NCBI GenBank assembly: GCA_025057155.1
Contig: JANWYD010000010.1
Span: forward strand, 62,001-126,000
DNA from: Chloroflexaceae bacterium
GTDB lineage: Bacteria > Chloroflexota > Chloroflexia > Chloroflexales > Chloroflexaceae
Reading direction: 5' to 3'
Length of the DNA: 64,000 nt
The position numbers and the translations under genes were made by a program. Under the pieces are notes generated by a model. That model did no database searches. It was given only the letters and a program-made list of their open reading frames with translations, and was not told the DNA's origin. Shown piece after piece: positions 1 to 9,042 of the stretch; the stretch's first letter is position 1; each line of letters begins with the position of its first letter.

Positions 1-1399
1 TGTCGGGGGTGATCACCCCCTCCTGCAGGGCGATTGCGCCGACAAACTGTTTGAGGGTCGAGCCGGGCGGATACTGCCCGCTAATCGCCCGGTTGGTCAG
101 GGGCGCCTGCCGAAGCAACTCGGCCAGCGCCTCAGGGTCGCTGTTGGTGAGCAGGGCCAGCAGTTCCTCACGGCGCGCCGGGTCAACCCAGATGTTGTTA
201 TCGTAGGCCGGCAGCGAGACCAGCGCCAGTACGCGCCCATCGCGCGGGTCAAGCACCACGGCGGCCCCGGCGAAGATCGGCGCGTAGTCGCGTTTATAGG
301 CTTCGCGGGCGTTCTGCCGGCGCTGTTCGCCTTCGGCAATCCAGCGGCGCAGGATCCGCTCCACCTCGGCCTGGTAGGCCACATCAATCGTCAGCACCAG
401 GTTGTAGCCGTGCTCCACGGGGCGGACGGTCTCCACCGGGCTGATGGGGCGCTGCAACACGTCAACCAGCAGGCTCTCAACGCCGGGGCGGCCGCGCAGT
501 TCGCGCTCGTATGCCGCTTCCAGGCCGTCTTTCCCGATGCGGTCATCCGCCTGATAGGGCGGAAAGCCGATGCTGGGGGGATCGACGGGTTTGACAATTA
601 ACCCGCAGCGCCCGGCGTGACCCAGCACGTCCACCAGCGCCGTAAGCCAGGAACTTGCCGGATTGGCCGCTACCAGTTCGCATTCGTTGATCCGCCCGGT
701 ATACCCCAGCAGGTGCGAGAGCGAGGGGATCGCCCCGCTCAGCGGATAGCGTCGCCGATAGGCTTCGATGACCTCCACGCCGGGCAAATAGTTGCTGTTT
801 TCACGGATCGCCAGGGCCAGTTCGGGGCTAATGTCTTCTTTAATGACCACGCCCTGGTAGTTGCGCAGATCCTGGCGTGCCAGCAGTTCCTCGATCGGAT
901 TGCTCAGGGTCAGCACATCGCCGTGAGCCTGGACCAGTTCCAGCGCCCGCAGGCTATCGGCGGGGGCGATGATGACGCTCAGCGTCGCCCCGGCGCCAGG
1001 CGCCGGGGCCTGAAGCGCGTCCAGAGCGGCGCGCAGGGCGGGCCGCTCTGCCAGGACGCTGGTGGGTGAAAGGGTGAGCGTGCTGGTCAGGCCCGCCACC
1101 TGGCTCAGGCGCGCCAGCACCGCGGCGCGCCGTTCGGGCTCGGCGCTGCGAGAGGGCAGACGCCCGGGGATAACCGCGAGGTTGTAGATCGGCACGCTCT
1201 CTGCGAGCAGGGTGCGCCCGTCGGAGGCGAAGATCTCGCCGCGGCGCGAGGGCGCCGTAACATAGCGCCGCGTCGTGACGGCCACATCGGCGCTGTAGCG
1301 CCGGCTCTCGTGGTCGGCCACCTGGATCTGGTACAGGCGTATCACGAACAGAGCGACGATCAGCACCAGCGCCGCGCGCAGAACAATCAGGCGTGACAT
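1..1399 (-). CDS. mrdA: Penicillin-binding protein 2 (peptidoglycan transpeptidase), 3' end cut by window edge
   Basis: The frame opens with ATG at 1399 and stays open to the left edge, giving 466 codons of a class B penicillin-binding protein that cross-links peptidoglycan during elongation. The start shows a short cytoplasmic tail and one membrane anchor (about residues 4-22). A PBP dimer region follows, including GEIFASDGRTLLAESVPIYN, and then GAAVVLDPRDGRVLAL at the start of the transpeptidase domain. The active-site SxxK (STLK) lies at 50-61, so the nucleophile is about Ser447. The SxN and KTG motifs lie outside the window. It is the last gene of the mreBCD run, the usual place for mrdA. 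The Ser position is later than in E. coli PBP2, so the N-terminal half is enlarged. Confidence 0.93.
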   Translation of the reverse strand, partial: MSRLIVLRAALVLIVALFVIRLYQIQVADHESRRYSADVAVTTRRYVTAPSRRGEIFASDGRTLLAESVPIYNLAVIPGRLPSRSAEPERRAAVLARLSQVAGLTSTLTLSPTSVLAERPALRAALDALQAPAPGAGATLSVIIAPADSLRALELVQAHGDVLTLSNPIEELLARQDLRNYQGVVIKEDISPELALAIRENSNYLPGVEVIEAYRRRYPLSGAIPSLSHLLGYTGRINECELVAANPASSWLTALVDVLGHAGRCGLIVKPVDPPSIGFPPYQADDRIGKDGLEAAYERELRGRPGVESLLVDVLQRPISPVETVRPVEHGYNLVLTIDVAYQAEVERILRRWIAEGEQRRQNAREAYKRDYAPIFAGAAVVLDPRDGRVLALVSLPAYDNNIWVDPARREELLALLTNSDPEALAELLRQAPLTNRAISGQYPPGSTLKQFVGAIALQEGVITPD

Positions 1400-1412
1400 A
1401 GCCCTCAATCGA

Positions 1413-1946
1413 TTACAACTGGCTCCGCAGCAGCCGGCGCAGCAAAAAGAACAGCGGCAGGGTTGGGGTCAGGGCTACCACCACGCTGGGGAGCACAACC
1501 ACCAGCAGATACCTTTGCCACTCAACCGGGCCCGGCTGCAGGAACGGCGCCAGAACCATCTCGTAGATCAGCATCCCCACGAGCACGGCCAGCAACGGCA
1601 CGGCGGGGCGCTCCACACGCAGACGGCGCGTTAGAGCGGCCACGGCCAGAACCGCTAGGAGCAGCGCCAGCGCGTGGACCCCCAGCGGCGTCGCGGCAAA
1701 CACGTCGAGCGCCAGCCCACCGTAGAGCGCCCAGCGCAGGGCGCGACCGAGGCTTACATCGGGAAAGGCCGCGCTCACGCCGAGCAACGTCCGGCAGATC
1801 GCCAGCACCGGCACGAGCGGCAACGTAAAGCCCCCTGGCAGACCGAGGAGCGTCACCTGCACGCATGCCAGGGCGAACGACCCGGCGATCCGGCCGGCCT
1901 CGTGCGCCAGGGCCTCTTCTAATCGTCTTGGCTGAGTATCACCCAC
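1413..1946 (-). CDS. mreD: Rod shape-determining protein MreD
   Basis: This is a 177-residue hydrophobic protein with five or six predicted membrane segments and the family's typical size. MreD links the MreB filament and MreC to lateral wall synthesis in the inner membrane. The start is GTG at 1946, inside the end of mreC (28-bp overlap), preceded on the minus strand by AGGTG about 7 nt upstream, so translation is probably coupled. The next gene downstream is mrdA, 13 bp away. Family assignment rests on size, hydrophobicity and operon position more than on sharp motifs. Confidence 0.85.
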   Translation of the reverse strand: MGDTQPRRLEEALAHEAGRIAGSFALACVQVTLLGLPGGFTLPLVPVLAICRTLLGVSAAFPDVSLGRALRWALYGGLALDVFAATPLGVHALALLLAVLAVAALTRRLRVERPAVPLLAVLVGMLIYEMVLAPFLQPGPVEWQRYLLVVVLPSVVVALTPTLPLFFLLRRLLRSQL

Positions 1947-2827
1947 ACGTAGCGCACCTGGTCGGGATCGACGAAGGGCCGCACCTCCGCAATCTGGTGC
2001 TGGTCAATCAAGCGCACCCGCTCCACGCTGCCAATCGGGATGTTCGGTGGGATGGCGGCCAGTTCGAAAGGCAGGCGCAGCGCCCCGGTCAATCCGGCGG
2101 TGACCACGGCAGCGCCGGGGGCCAGCGGCAGATCGCGCGTGATCTGGCCCAGTTGCAGGCGGGAGCCGCGTTGCCACTGGCCCTGCACCAGGCCCACTTC
2201 GGCGCGGCCCTGGTGGATCACGCGGCCGCTCACCTGGCTGGAAATGTCGGTGATCAGCAGCACATCGGCGGCATGCGGACCGGTAGACTCAACAATGCCG
2301 ATGAGAGCCGCGGGCGTGCCGGGCAACTGGCTGATCACCGCCATCCCGGGCCGCAGTCCCTCACGGCTGCCGCGGGCGATGGTGATCATGCGCCGGCCCG
2401 CGTCGGGGGAGCGCACCGTCACTTCGGCGCCAAGCAGCGTCCAGGGATGCGCCTGCTGGATCGACAGTTGTTGGCGGAGGAAGGCGTTCTCGACCTGGGC
2501 CTGCTCCAGGCGCAAGAGTTGATTGCGCAATTCGCCGTTTTCGCGCTCCAGGGCGGCAATCCGCGCCTTCAGGGCATCGGCGCCCCGCGGCGCGCTGAGG
2601 AAAGCCCCGATGTCATCGCGCAGGCTCGTGAGTCGCTGGGCCACGGGGGCTGTCAGCGATTGCAGCATCTGGCGAGCGGGAGTGATGACGCCACGCTGAT
2701 CGAGGAACACCAGCGCTCCCGCCAGCAGACACAACCCCACCGCCAGGACGAACGGGCGCAGCGATGCGGGTACGGGTGACCGCTCACGGCGCAGCTTGAG
2801 CGGGCGATCATCGAGAAAATCGCGCAT
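1919..2827 (-). CDS. mreC: Rod shape-determining protein MreC
   Basis: A 302-residue bitopic protein of the elongasome. Residues about 24-45 form the membrane anchor. About 65-115 is a coiled coil rich in E/L/R (ALERENGELRNQLLRL). The rest is the extracytoplasmic beta-domain pair, with the family-typical IARGSREGLRPGMAVI. It bridges cytoplasmic MreB to periplasmic penicillin-binding proteins such as the mrdA product. ATG at 2827, 55 bp after mreB. Confidence 0.92.
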   Translation of the reverse strand: MRDFLDDRPLKLRRERSPVPASLRPFVLAVGLCLLAGALVFLDQRGVITPARQMLQSLTAPVAQRLTSLRDDIGAFLSAPRGADALKARIAALERENGELRNQLLRLEQAQVENAFLRQQLSIQQAHPWTLLGAEVTVRSPDAGRRMITIARGSREGLRPGMAVISQLPGTPAALIGIVESTGPHAADVLLITDISSQVSGRVIHQGRAEVGLVQGQWQRGSRLQLGQITRDLPLAPGAAVVTAGLTGALRLPFELAAIPPNIPIGSVERVRLIDQHQIAEVRPFVDPDQVRYVWVILSQDD

Positions 2828-2882
2828 ACGCGTTGACGCGTGTTCCCAGGAAAGCCGGACTTTCCCGGAACCTGCGCGTAAC

Positions 2883-3965
2883 CTACAACTTCGGCCGGCG
2901 GGTGTTCTGGCTACGGGTCAGGATATCCTGATAGACCTTGTTCTGGCCGAAATTCTCCACCATCTTTCCGGCGCCGCGGGCGACGCACGAGAGGGGGTCC
3001 TCGGCGATATGCACCGGCATTTTGGTTTCCGCGGCGATGCGCTTATCGAGGCCATGGAGCAGCGAGCCGCCCCCGGCCAGGGTGATGCCGTGCTCCATCA
3101 CATCGGCGACGAGTTCCGGCGGGGTTTCTTCCAGCGCCAGGCGCACCTCCTGCACAATCGCATTCACCGGCCCGGCGATGCCCTCGCGAAGCTCGACCGA
3201 ACTGACCTCGACCGCCTTGGGCAACCCGGTCAGCAGGTCGCGTCCGCGCAGCACGACTTTGATCTCCTCTTCGAGCGGATAGGCCGAGCCGGCGACGATT
3301 TTGGCCCGTTCGGCCATGCGCTCGCCGATCAACAGGTTGTATTCCCGACGGGCAAACTGGATGATCGCCTCATCAATCTCATCGCCAGCGGTGCGGATCG
3401 AGTGATTGATGACGATCCCGCCCAGGGAGATCACCGCCACCTCGGTCGTGCCGCCGCCGATGTCAACGATCATGCTGCCGATCGGCTCGTCAACCGGCAA
3501 TCCCGCGCCGATCGCCGCGGCCATTGGCTCCTCAACCACATAGGCTTCGCGCGCCTTGGCATTGAGGGTCGCGTCGCGCGCGGCCCGCTTCTCCACCTCG
3601 GTGACGCCTGAAGGGACCCCGACCACCACGCGGGGACGCGGGTCCATAAAACGCACAGCCGAGTGCGCATGGGCCTTCTTGATGAAGTAGGCCAGCATCT
3701 TCTCGACCACGTCGAAGTCGGCGATGACGCCGTCCTTCAGCGGGCGCACGGCAATGATGTTGGCGGGCGTCTTGCCCACCATAGCCTTGGCCTCGGCGCC
3801 TACCGCGTGAACCTGCTTGGTCTTGGCGTCAATGGCCACCACCGAAGGTTCACTGATCACGATCCCCTTGCCGCGGACGTGGACAAGCGTATTCGCCGTG
3901 CCCAGGTCAATCCCCAGGTCGCGGCTGAACGCTCCAAACAGCGAGTTGAGCGGATTGAAACCCAC
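2883..3965 (-). CDS. mreB: Rod shape-determining protein MreB (bacterial actin)
   Basis: A 360-residue actin-fold ATPase that polymerises under the membrane and directs lateral wall synthesis. It has the phosphate-1 loop DLGTANT (residues 20-26), phosphate-2 VDIGGGTTEVAV and adenosine motif GGGSLLHGLD, at the expected spacing and full length. The start is GTG at 3965 with GGAG seven bases upstream. It heads the minus-strand mreBCD-mrdA operon behind an extended -10 promoter at 4014-4022. Confidence 0.97.
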   Translation of the reverse strand: MGFNPLNSLFGAFSRDLGIDLGTANTLVHVRGKGIVISEPSVVAIDAKTKQVHAVGAEAKAMVGKTPANIIAVRPLKDGVIADFDVVEKMLAYFIKKAHAHSAVRFMDPRPRVVVGVPSGVTEVEKRAARDATLNAKAREAYVVEEPMAAAIGAGLPVDEPIGSMIVDIGGGTTEVAVISLGGIVINHSIRTAGDEIDEAIIQFARREYNLLIGERMAERAKIVAGSAYPLEEEIKVVLRGRDLLTGLPKAVEVSSVELREGIAGPVNAIVQEVRLALEETPPELVADVMEHGITLAGGGSLLHGLDKRIAAETKMPVHIAEDPLSCVARGAGKMVENFGQNKVYQDILTRSQNTRRPKL

Positions 3966-4013
3966 AGACCTGCTCCGGCGTTTACCGATGCTTCAGCCCA
4001 ACATAACAATCGC

Positions 4014-4022
4014 ATTATAGCA
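4014..4022 (-). promoter_or_regulatory. Extended -10 promoter of the mreBCD operon
   Basis: On the minus strand the sequence reads TGCTATAAT, an extended -10 about 50 nt upstream of the mreB GTG. No good -35 hexamer is seen at 16-18 nt, which fits the extended -10 type. Role inferred from position. Confidence 0.55.
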
Positions 4023-4090
4023 CGAGCGTAGCCGGTGGCTTGCGCCCTGAGCCTATAGTTACGTGTTCAGAGTTGGGGGAACCGCGCAGA

Positions 4091-4152
4091 CCTGGGAGCG
4101 AGGGCGTCCCGCCCTCGTCAGGATTGGAGGGCAAGATGCCCTCGCTCCCAGG
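4091..4152. repeat. Nested inverted repeat (cruciform-type intergenic element)
   Basis: Perfect 15-bp arms cctgggagcgagggc (4091-4105) and its complement (4138-4152) enclose a second perfect 6-bp pair, gccctc (4111-4116) and gagggc (4127-4132). It lies between the divergent mreB and chelatase genes. The rest of the 3966-4372 gap holds the mreB promoter and no gene I can support. Confidence 0.75.
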
Positions 4153-4372
4153 AGAAGTGTGAACACGTTCCACCCGATAGCCGATTTGACTTTTACCCTG
4201 CCTTATGAGACAATATCCAACGTCGCAGGCCCGGGGCATTGCGTCATGACGTGCCGGTAGTCAGGTGTCTGGTCAGTTCGCTCGGTCACTGCATGGCGTG
4301 GCTGTTTCCGCATTCTAGAGCGTTGTCGCTAGAGCTTCTGGCTCGCTCCGGGCTGGAAGATTTTTTATTGCC

Positions 4373-6442
4373 GTGACACTTTCCTCCCAACGTCCAATCT
4401 ACCCGTTTACCGCGATTGTTGGTCAGGAGCGGCTCAAGCGCGCGCTGATACTCAACGCGATCAATTCGCGCGTTGGCGGTGTGTTGATTCGCGGTGAGAA
4501 AGGCACCGCCAAATCCACCGCGGTGCGGGCGCTGGCGCGGCTCCTCCCGCCGATTACGGTGGTTGAAGGGTGCCCCTACTCCTGCCCGCCTGAGCGGCCG
4601 GTTGGCCTGTGCCAGGTCTGCCAGAATCGCGCCGCCGATGAGCCGTTGCCTGCCGTGGTGCGCCCTACGCGCCTGGTTGAGTTGCCCGTCTCGGCTTCGG
4701 AAGATCGCGTGGTCGGCGCTCTGGACCTGGAGCATGCCATAACCGAAGGACGGCGGCGCTTCGAGCCAGGCCTGCTGGCGCAGGTGAACCGCGGGTTGCT
4801 GTACGTGGACGAAGTGAATCTGCTCGATGATCATCTGGTGGATTTGCTGCTTGACGCCGCTGCCATGGGTGTCAATACGGTTGAACGTGAAGGCGTGAGC
4901 GTTTCGCATCCCGCTCGCTTTATTCTCGTGGGTACGATGAACCCCGAGGAGGGTGAGCTGCGTCCCCAGTTGCTTGATCGCTTCGGGCTGGCCGTGGAAG
5001 TGACCGGCCTGACCGATGTACCCTCCCGTGTGGCGGTGATCGAGCGGCGCATGGCCTACGAGTCCGATCCGCAGGGCTTTATCGCCCAGTGGCAGCGAGC
5101 AGAGGACGAACTGGCCGCCCAGGTGGTGGCGGCCCGCGAGATGTTGCCTGCCGTGCAGATCAGCCGCAGCGATATGGCCGCGGTCGCCAGTCTCTGCCTG
5201 GAGCTGGGCGTTGACGGCCATCGCGCTGACCTGACTATTCTCGAGACCGCCCGCACCCACGCCGCCTGGCGTGGCCGCACCTGGGTGACGGTCGAAGACA
5301 TTCGCATCGCCGCCGAACTGGCTCTCCCCCACCGAATGCGCCGCCAGCCGTTCGCGGAAATCCAGCTCGATGAACAGCGCATCAGCCAGATTCTCGAACG
5401 CAGTGGCGAGGCGGCCTATGGCAACGTTGGTGAGGAGCTAAAAAAAAAGGCTGAAGGCGGCGAGCCGGTTGATCGCAATGAGAGCGGCGATGATCCCGGT
5501 CAGGGCAACGGCGCGAGCGCGCTCCTGGGCGGCGCCGCCGGCGCCGATGTCAATTCCGCCTCTTCGCAGACCGGCGGCGGCAAGGTCTACGATACCGGCG
5601 CCCTCTTCCGCGCTCGGCGGATCGAAGGCGCCAGCGACCGGCATATGCGCAGAGCTGGCGGGAAACGCTCACGCACCCGCACCATGCGCAAGCAGGGTCG
5701 CTATATCAAGAGCCGGCGCGTTGATCGGGTTACCGACCTGGCCCTCGACGCCACCCTGCGTGAGGCCGCCGTCTACCAGCGTAAGCGCCGCGATGAGTTG
5801 AGCCATACCATCGCCTTGCCTCGACCCAGGCTGCTTCTCCGCAAAGCTGATCTGCGCCAGAAAGTCCGGGTGCGGCGGACGCGCAACGCCGTCTGTTTTG
5901 TGGTTGATGCCAGCTGGAGCATGGCCGCCGAAGAACGCATGCGTGAAACCAAAGCCGCCGTGCTGTCCCTGCTGCGCGACGCCTACCAGCGCCGTGACCG
6001 GGTGGGGCTGGTCAGCTTCCAGCGCGATTACGCGCGGGTCTTGCTGCCACTCACCAGCAGTGTGGAACTGGCTCAGAAACGCCTCCAGACCATGCCTACC
6101 GGCGGCAAAACGCCCCTGTCCCGGGGGATGCTTACCGCCTTTGAGCTGCTGGAGCGAGCGCGGCGCCAGGATGAGGAGATCATCCCGCTTATGGTGCTGC
6201 TTACCGACGGGCAGGCCAACGTCGCCATCGGCAATCTGCCGCCGCAGCAGGAGGCCTACCAGATCGCCGATATGATCGCCGCCCGCGCAATTCGCGCCAT
6301 TGTCATTGATACCGAGCACCCTAATTTCGAGCGCGGTCTCTCGCGACGACTCGCTGAACATCTGAAGGGCGCCTACTACCGGTTAGAAGATCTGCGCGAT
6401 GGAGGGCTGGTGCAGGCCGTTCGCCGCCAGATGCAGTTGTAA
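4373..6442 (+). CDS. AAA+/VWA metal-chelatase subunit (BchD/ChlD-type, magnesium chelatase family)
   Basis: A 689-residue two-part protein. The N-terminal AAA+ module has Walker A GEKGTAKST (41-49) and Walker B LLYVDE (142-147). A Ser/Gly/Asp-rich linker covers about 345-400. The C-terminal von Willebrand A domain has a complete MIDAS DASWS starting at Asp512. This is the ChlI-ChlD architecture that drives Mg insertion into protoporphyrin IX with BchH. The Walker A is intact, unlike many BchD proteins. A CX3C-X8-CX2C cluster (Cys67, 71, 80, 83) sits in the AAA+ part. In a phototroph BchD is the natural reading, but related fused proteins serve cobaltochelatases or unknown chelatases, and no bchH or bchI lies nearby. 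Start GTG 4373 with a weak GGAAG upstream. Confidence 0.75.
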   Translation: MTLSSQRPIYPFTAIVGQERLKRALILNAINSRVGGVLIRGEKGTAKSTAVRALARLLPPITVVEGCPYSCPPERPVGLCQVCQNRAADEPLPAVVRPTRLVELPVSASEDRVVGALDLEHAITEGRRRFEPGLLAQVNRGLLYVDEVNLLDDHLVDLLLDAAAMGVNTVEREGVSVSHPARFILVGTMNPEEGELRPQLLDRFGLAVEVTGLTDVPSRVAVIERRMAYESDPQGFIAQWQRAEDELAAQVVAAREMLPAVQISRSDMAAVASLCLELGVDGHRADLTILETARTHAAWRGRTWVTVEDIRIAAELALPHRMRRQPFAEIQLDEQRISQILERSGEAAYGNVGEELKKKAEGGEPVDRNESGDDPGQGNGASALLGGAAGADVNSASSQTGGGKVYDTGALFRARRIEGASDRHMRRAGGKRSRTRTMRKQGRYIKSRRVDRVTDLALDATLREAAVYQRKRRDELSHTIALPRPRLLLRKADLRQKVRVRRTRNAVCFVVDASWSMAAEERMRETKAAVLSLLRDAYQRRDRVGLVSFQRDYARVLLPLTSSVELAQKRLQTMPTGGKTPLSRGMLTAFELLERARRQDEEIIPLMVLLTDGQANVAIGNLPPQQEAYQIADMIAARAIRAIVIDTEHPNFERGLSRRLAEHLKGAYYRLEDLRDGGLVQAVRRQMQL

Positions 6443-6474
6443 CACGGTTCCATACACCAGGAGGAAGGGAGCAG

Positions 6475-8169
6475 ATGACCGATCAGGTACGTAGGGAAGA
6501 GTCCGCCGAGAGCGAGTTGCAACACCCGCTGCTCGACGCAGCGGACGCTCCGGCCGCTCAGAGCGAGGCTGCCACGCCGGGGCAGACGGCCGGGGCCGCC
6601 GCGCAGCCTACCCCTGAGACCACGGCTGGGGCGTCTGAGGCGGTGATGGTCGAGCCATCGGCAGCGACACCGGTTGCGGCGGAAACGACGGCGACGCCCG
6701 TTACCCCGGCGATGTCTGCGGCGCATCTCAGCGTGGTTGCCGGGGCGTCTGGCGAGGGTGACGGTGAACTGGTGACTGCCGCCTCCGCGGAAGAGACGGC
6801 GGCTTCGCCGTCTGCTAAAGCGACGGCAGAGCAGAGTGGGCCTCCCGCGACCGCGACGTCCTCTGACGGGGTCGAAACGACGATGCCAGCCTCGGAGGAG
6901 GCGCCGGTTCCCACCGTGGCTGCGGGGGCCAGTTTTGTGCCGGTGGCCGAGGAAGAAACACGCCCGCGCAAGCTGAAAGATCTCCAGCCCGGCATGGAAC
7001 TGGAGGGCCGGGTGACCTCGATTGCCCTCTATGGAATCTTTGTTGACATCGGTGTTGGACGCGACGGACTGGTGCACATCTCCGAGATGAGCGATACGCG
7101 CATCGAGACGCCCTCGGATCTCGTGCAGATCGGCGATACGGTCAGGGTTCGGGTAAAGAGCGTTGATCTGGAAGCCAAGCGCATCAGCCTGACGATGCGC
7201 ACCGGCGCCGGCGAGAAGGGCGAGGGCGCCCGTGGCGGGCGTGGCCGCTCCCGACGCGCCGAGATTGATAAAGAGCGCCTGGCGTCGCTCAAGGTCGGCG
7301 ATCTGGTGGAGGGGGTCATCACCGGCTACGCGCCCTTCGGCGCTTTTGCTGATATCGGCGTCGGAAAAGATGGTCTGATCCACGTCAGCGAACTGGCCGA
7401 GGGCCGCGTCGAAAAGCCCGAAGACGCCGTAAAGGTCGGGGATCGGCTACAGTTCAAGGTGCTCGAAGTCGATCCCGAAGGCGCTCGCATCAGCCTGAGC
7501 CTGCGCCGCGCCCAGCGCAGCCAGAAAATGCAGGGCCTGGAGGTTGGCCAGATCCTCGAAGGCACGGTGAGCGGCATCGCCCCCTTTGGCGCGTTCGTTG
7601 ACATTGGCGTCGGGCGTGATGGACTGGTGCATATCTCCGCCCTCGCCAACACGCGGGTGAACCGTGTGGAAGACGTGGTCAAGGTCGGTGACAAGGTCAG
7701 GGTCAAGGTGCTCGAGGTTGACCACCAGAGCAAGCGCATCAGTCTGACTATGCGCCTGGAGGAGCCGCCGCCTCCCGCCGAGGTCGAGGCCGAGGAAGCG
7801 CCCGAAAAGGCCTCACCACCGCCGCGCCCCTCGACGCCCCCCGCCGCCTCCGCCCGCTTTGCCTCAGCCGCCGAGGCCCGCGCCGGTCGTGATCGCGAAC
7901 GCGAGCGCCGTGAGCGCCGCGAACGCGAACGGCGCAACGTTTCGGCCCAAACGGAAACTTATACCTCCGATGATTTTGATGAGGAGTTCGTCGGCGATGC
8001 CACCCTGGAGGATCTGCTGACCAAGTTCGGCGGTCCGTCCACCAGCCGGCGCGATCGGCGGGGCAGTCGGCGCGGCGACGACTTCGATGACGAAGGCGAA
8101 GAACGGTTCGAGCGCCGCCAGCGCGACGCCATCCGGCGCACGCTGCAGCAGGTCGGGCGCGACGAGTAG
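6475..8169 (+). CDS. rpsA: Ribosomal protein S1-like, three S1 domains
   Basis: A 564-residue RNA-binding protein. Residues 1-160 are an Ala/Thr/Glu-rich low-complexity extension. Three S1 (OB-fold) repeats follow at about 169-242, 272-346 and 354-428, each with the pattern G-x-V-x-x-I-x-x-[YF]-G-[IA]-F-[VA]-D-I-G-V-G-[RK]-D-G-L-[VI]-H. The tail is first Arg-rich, then acidic, then basic. S1 helps recruit mRNA to the 30S subunit. E. coli S1 has six repeats; three plus disordered tails is a short form. A strong AGGAGG lies about 12 bases before the ATG at 6475, 32 bp after the chelatase gene. Confidence 0.85.
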   Translation: MTDQVRREESAESELQHPLLDAADAPAAQSEAATPGQTAGAAAQPTPETTAGASEAVMVEPSAATPVAAETTATPVTPAMSAAHLSVVAGASGEGDGELVTAASAEETAASPSAKATAEQSGPPATATSSDGVETTMPASEEAPVPTVAAGASFVPVAEEETRPRKLKDLQPGMELEGRVTSIALYGIFVDIGVGRDGLVHISEMSDTRIETPSDLVQIGDTVRVRVKSVDLEAKRISLTMRTGAGEKGEGARGGRGRSRRAEIDKERLASLKVGDLVEGVITGYAPFGAFADIGVGKDGLIHVSELAEGRVEKPEDAVKVGDRLQFKVLEVDPEGARISLSLRRAQRSQKMQGLEVGQILEGTVSGIAPFGAFVDIGVGRDGLVHISALANTRVNRVEDVVKVGDKVRVKVLEVDHQSKRISLTMRLEEPPPPAEVEAEEAPEKASPPPRPSTPPAASARFASAAEARAGRDRERERRERRERERRNVSAQTETYTSDDFDEEFVGDATLEDLLTKFGGPSTSRRDRRGSRRGDDFDDEGEERFERRQRDAIRRTLQQVGRDE

Positions 8170-8229
8170 AGGAGATGCGCCGCCAGTGCGTAGCCGCGGC
8201 CCATACAGGCCGTAGCTACGCGCTGCCAT

Positions 8230-8259
8230 TTGACACTGCTTCAACCCGACGAGTATAAT
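8230..8259 (+). promoter_or_regulatory. Consensus sigma-70 promoter of the rpmH operon
   Basis: TTGACA at 8230-8235 and TATAAT at 8254-8259 are separated by 18 bp, both perfect hexamers. The start site would be near 8266, leaving a leader of about 215 nt before rpmH. The leader holds an inverted repeat ccctttccgg (8314-8323) with its complement at 8339-8348, which could form a hairpin. The rest of 8170-8481 shows no gene. Confidence 0.85.
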
Positions 8260-8481
8260 AAACGGAGTTTGTTCGAATTGTTTAGGAAAAAGGGGCGAAG
8301 CCCTTCCTGCGGCCCCTTTCCGGTGCAGTGATGCCGCGCCGGAAAGGGATGCATTACAGGAGACGCAGGCCCCCATAACCCCCGCCGAGACGAAGCATCG
8401 TTGTAATATCCCTTCCTCCGGCAGGAATGGTGGACGAGGGGTGTTCCCCCGTTCTATCATTCATTATTCAGGAGTTCATCA

Positions 8482-8658
8482 ATGCCGAAGCGTACCTGGC
8501 AGCCCAAGCGCATCCCGCGCCGGCGTAAACATGGGTTTATGGCCCGTATGAAGACCAAAGACGGGCGCGCCGTGCTCCGTCGCCGGCGCATGAAAGGCCG
8601 TTGGAAATTGACCGTGAGCGACGAGCGACGCCATGACGCCCGCCGAGGGCATCGCTAG
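8482..8658 (+). CDS. rpmH: 50S ribosomal protein L34
   Basis: A 58-residue, very basic protein starting [19 protein letters not shown] and running through the L34 core ([23 protein letters not shown]). L34 is a late-assembling large-subunit protein. The family is usually about 44-46 residues; here a 13-residue basic tail follows LTV. AGGAG lies 8 nt before the ATG at 8482. The gene order rpmH-rnpA-yidC-jag is the conserved block found near the origin in many bacteria. Confidence 0.96.
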   Translation: MPKRTWQPKRIPRRRKHGFMARMKTKDGRAVLRRRRMKGRWKLTVSDERRHDARRGHR

Positions 8659-8698
8659 GGCAGTTCGTAGAGAACGGATTTTTGTTTTGAGATCTTAG

Positions 8699-8830
8699 CA
8701 GTCTGTGAACCAGGTTTTTCGGTGATCACCTGCCCCTTCCCCCGCCGGGGGAGGGCGCCCGGTTCATCCTCCCAGCGGGGGGGCGCCTGCGAGGGAGGCG
8801 GATGTGCAAGGAAACGTAACTTCACAGACG
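8699..8830. mobile_element. MITE family 2, copy a (rpmH-rnpA gap)
   Basis: A 132-bp non-coding element that begins cagtctgtgaac and ends taacttcacagacg, i.e. imperfect terminal inverted repeats. Inside are the GC-rich blocks cttcccccgccgggggaggg and gggggggcgcctgcgaggga. It shares order and text with the copies at 15641-15962 and 42854-42994. It occupies about one third of the 384-bp gap between rpmH and rnpA. No open frame in it resembles a protein. Confidence 0.75.
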
Positions 8831-9042
8831 ATTTTCGATGGGGCGCGGCGTATTCAGACACCTTCGACCCGGTGCTGGCGCGCGAACAGTTCACCTGAAA
8901 CCGCACCCGGGTTCACATGGAGTGCTGGCCGGCGGACGAATCCGTATGGTTCTCGCGCCGCTCATTGCTTTCCGCTCCATCGCGATGGTTCCCTGTCCCG
9001 GCCTGTAAACCAGGAGGGCGTTCGCCGAGGTGGGCAGGCAGA

